Source: CAZTKP01 sp964614215
GTDB taxonomy: Bacteria > UBP6 > UBA1177
DNA length: 14,519 nt
Reading direction: 5' to 3'
Assembly: GCA_964614215.1 (NCBI GenBank)
Contig: CAZTKP010000063.1
Span: forward strand, 1-14,519
The translations under genes and the position numbers were made by a program. The notes beneath the pieces are model-generated. The model made no database searches, was not told where the DNA came from, and saw nothing but the letters and a program-made list of their open reading frames with translations. Positions within the stretch are counted from its first letter, which is position 1; every line of letters starts with the position of its first letter. Positions 12,955-14,519 of the stretch are shown piece after piece.

Positions 12955-14519
12955 ATGAACAGCATTTACATTCTCGTTTTTTCAGCTCTGTGGCTGATAG
13001 TTGCATACTTCTGGTACGGTAAAAGAATACTGCAGAAAAAACTGGTCGAACCTATTGATGAGATAAAGTGCCCTTCCCACACAGTTAACGACGGAACTGA
13101 CTACTATCCTGCTCCTACGATGGTTCTTTTCGGACATCATTTCTCTTCTATTGCGGGAGCGGGCCCGATAGTCGGACCAATAGTCGCAGTAACTTTTTTC
13201 GGTTGGGGTCCTGCAGTTCTCTGGCTTCTGGTCGCAGGTGTTCTCATCGGAGCTGTTCATGACTACCTTTCTCTCATCATTTCTGTAAGACACGGTGGCG
13301 TAAGCATTCCGGATACTGCTGAAAAATATGTCAGTTCTAAAGCGAGAATTCTCTTCCTCATTTTCGTATGGCTTACCATTCTTTTAGTCGTTGCAGTTTT
13401 CGGCAATCTTGCAGCTAAAGCGATGATAACAAAGCCTGAACTTGTTCTTCCCACGTTTCTTCTTATTCCTCTTGCAATGGTATTTGGAATTTTAAATAAA
13501 AAACAGATGCTTCCGCTCTGGGCAAACACTCTGATCGCGATCGCGGGTCTTATCGGTCTGATCTGGCTTGGATTTATCTATCCGGTAGATCTGGGAATTG
13601 ATCCGAAAAACGCCTATGTTATCTGGTTTACACTTCTGATGCTTTACGGTTTTGCAGCTTCTGTCACTCCTGTCTGGATCCTTCTTCAGCCAAGGGACTA
13701 TATTTCAAGCTGGGTGCTTATAATCGGTGTAACTTTAGCATTCATCGGCATTTTTGTCGTTCATCCGGACATGAACGCACCTGTTGTCGCAACGCTTTAT
13801 GATCAGAGCAAGGGCCCTATTATCCCCTTTCTTTTCATAATTATCGCCTGTGGTGCAGTTTCAGGCTTTCACAGTCTAATTGCTTCAGGCACATCTTCTA
13901 AACAGCTTAATACGGAAAAGGATGCACTTCCCATCGGATACGGCGGAATGCTCATGGAAACCATTATCGGCATTATCTGCGTAATAATAGCCGGCGGAGC
14001 TATTGTCTGGGGAACAGGTGAAGGAGAACTTCAGCATATTTTTAAAACTTCAGGCGCTCTAGCAGTTTACGGAAACGGCTTCGGCAAGCTTACTTCCTTC
14101 ATTTTCGGCTCAAAACTTGGAAGTGTGATAGGAATTACCATCGTCAACATCTTCATCATGACAACACTTGACACGAGCGTGAGACTTTCAAGGTTCCTCT
14201 CAGATGAAATGATCGGGAAAAAACTTCCTAAACCGCTTAAGAACAAGTTCATAATAACTCTGATCCCTGTAATTCCTGCATATATTCTGGGAGTTACCGA
14301 TTCCTGGGCAGCCATCTGGCCTGTTTTCGGTGCAGCGAATCAGCTTGTAGCCGCACTTGTCTTTATAATTGTTACAAGTTATCTATACAGCAGGAAAAAA
14401 CCCGTAAAATATACGCTCTGGGCCACCGTTTTCATGCTTATCATGACAATCACCGCCCTTCTGTGGATGGTCTGGAAGTTCTTCATGGTCAAAACGAACT
14501 ACCTTCTTGGATCGCTCTC
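12955..14519 (+). CDS. cstA: CstA-family carbon starvation/pyruvate transporter, partial
   Basis: About 521 residues are visible and the frame is open to the window edge, so the C terminus is missing. CstA-family proteins are polytopic inner-membrane transporters; members such as E. coli CstA and BtsT take up pyruvate, and CstA has also been linked to peptide use. Recognisable blocks are GHHFSSIAGAGPIVGP at residues 60-75, GAVHDYLSLIISVRHGG, PVWILLQPRDYISSW, GFHSLIASGTSSKQL at 304-318, and WPVFGAANQLVAALVF near 456-471. Many hydrophobic spans separate them. The start has GGAG seven bases upstream. The gene has its own promoter and is unlikely to be functionally tied to the lipoproteins before it. 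The form seems to be the shorter one rather than the roughly 700-residue E. coli type, but the end is not seen. Confidence 0.92.
   Translation, partial: MNSIYILVFSALWLIVAYFWYGKRILQKKLVEPIDEIKCPSHTVNDGTDYYPAPTMVLFGHHFSSIAGAGPIVGPIVAVTFFGWGPAVLWLLVAGVLIGAVHDYLSLIISVRHGGVSIPDTAEKYVSSKARILFLIFVWLTILLVVAVFGNLAAKAMITKPELVLPTFLLIPLAMVFGILNKKQMLPLWANTLIAIAGLIGLIWLGFIYPVDLGIDPKNAYVIWFTLLMLYGFAASVTPVWILLQPRDYISSWVLIIGVTLAFIGIFVVHPDMNAPVVATLYDQSKGPIIPFLFIIIACGAVSGFHSLIASGTSSKQLNTEKDALPIGYGGMLMETIIGIICVIIAGGAIVWGTGEGELQHIFKTSGALAVYGNGFGKLTSFIFGSKLGSVIGITIVNIFIMTTLDTSVRLSRFLSDEMIGKKLPKPLKNKFIITLIPVIPAYILGVTDSWAAIWPVFGAANQLVAALVFIIVTSYLYSRKKPVKYTLWATVFMLIMTITALLWMVWKFFMVKTNYLLGSL

Overview
The window is a chromosomal stretch of an AT-rich Gram-negative bacterium. 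The Gram-negative reading rests on a putative outer-membrane beta-barrel with a C-terminal Phe, five lipoproteins with clear lipobox signal peptides, and a periplasm-type charged protein. The lineage cannot be fixed from sequence alone. Tandem low-complexity stalks, SUMF1-like lipoproteins and thrombospondin-type-3 plus vWA lipoproteins are a style I associate with deltaproteobacterial/Myxococcota-like or candidate-phylum genomes; this is an impression only. No tRNA, rRNA, CRISPR array, transposase or phage gene was seen, and no gene-free stretch exceeds 300 bases.

Left block (1-3031, minus strand). A compact operon reads leftward from a divergent promoter region: a TIGR01212-type radical SAM protein, a YhbY RNA-binding protein (ATGA overlap), a family-2 membrane glycosyltransferase, and a membrane-anchored helical-repeat protein with a pseudopilin-like C-terminal segment, which runs off the window. 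Gene junctions are 4-base overlaps or gaps of a few bases.

Middle block (3057-7336, plus strand). Six closely spaced genes probably form one transcript: an unrecognised 282-residue protein with a possibly leaderless start, a Lys/Glu-rich exported protein, a putative outer-membrane barrel, two tandem SUMF1/FGE-like lipoproteins (the second with an acidic 6-residue repeat stalk encoded by an 18-bp minisatellite), and a half-size TauE/SafE permease.

VWA block (7340-12869, plus strand). Three tandem paralogous lipoproteins share one layout: lipobox, a Gly-Asn/Asp-Thr triplet stalk of 10, 18 or 16 triplets, an array of calcium-type Asp-rich repeats (thrombospondin type 3), a vWA domain with MIDAS, and a Cys-containing C-terminal domain. 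The first two genes have near-identical promoters (TTGATT, 16 bp, TATAAT); the third appears to share the second's transcript. The architecture suggests surface adhesins or matrix/metal-binding proteins. Together with the stalked SUMF1-like lipoproteins and the barrel they form the most unusual part of the window.

Right end (12892-14519). A separately promoted CstA-family transporter (carbon starvation/pyruvate uptake) runs off the window.
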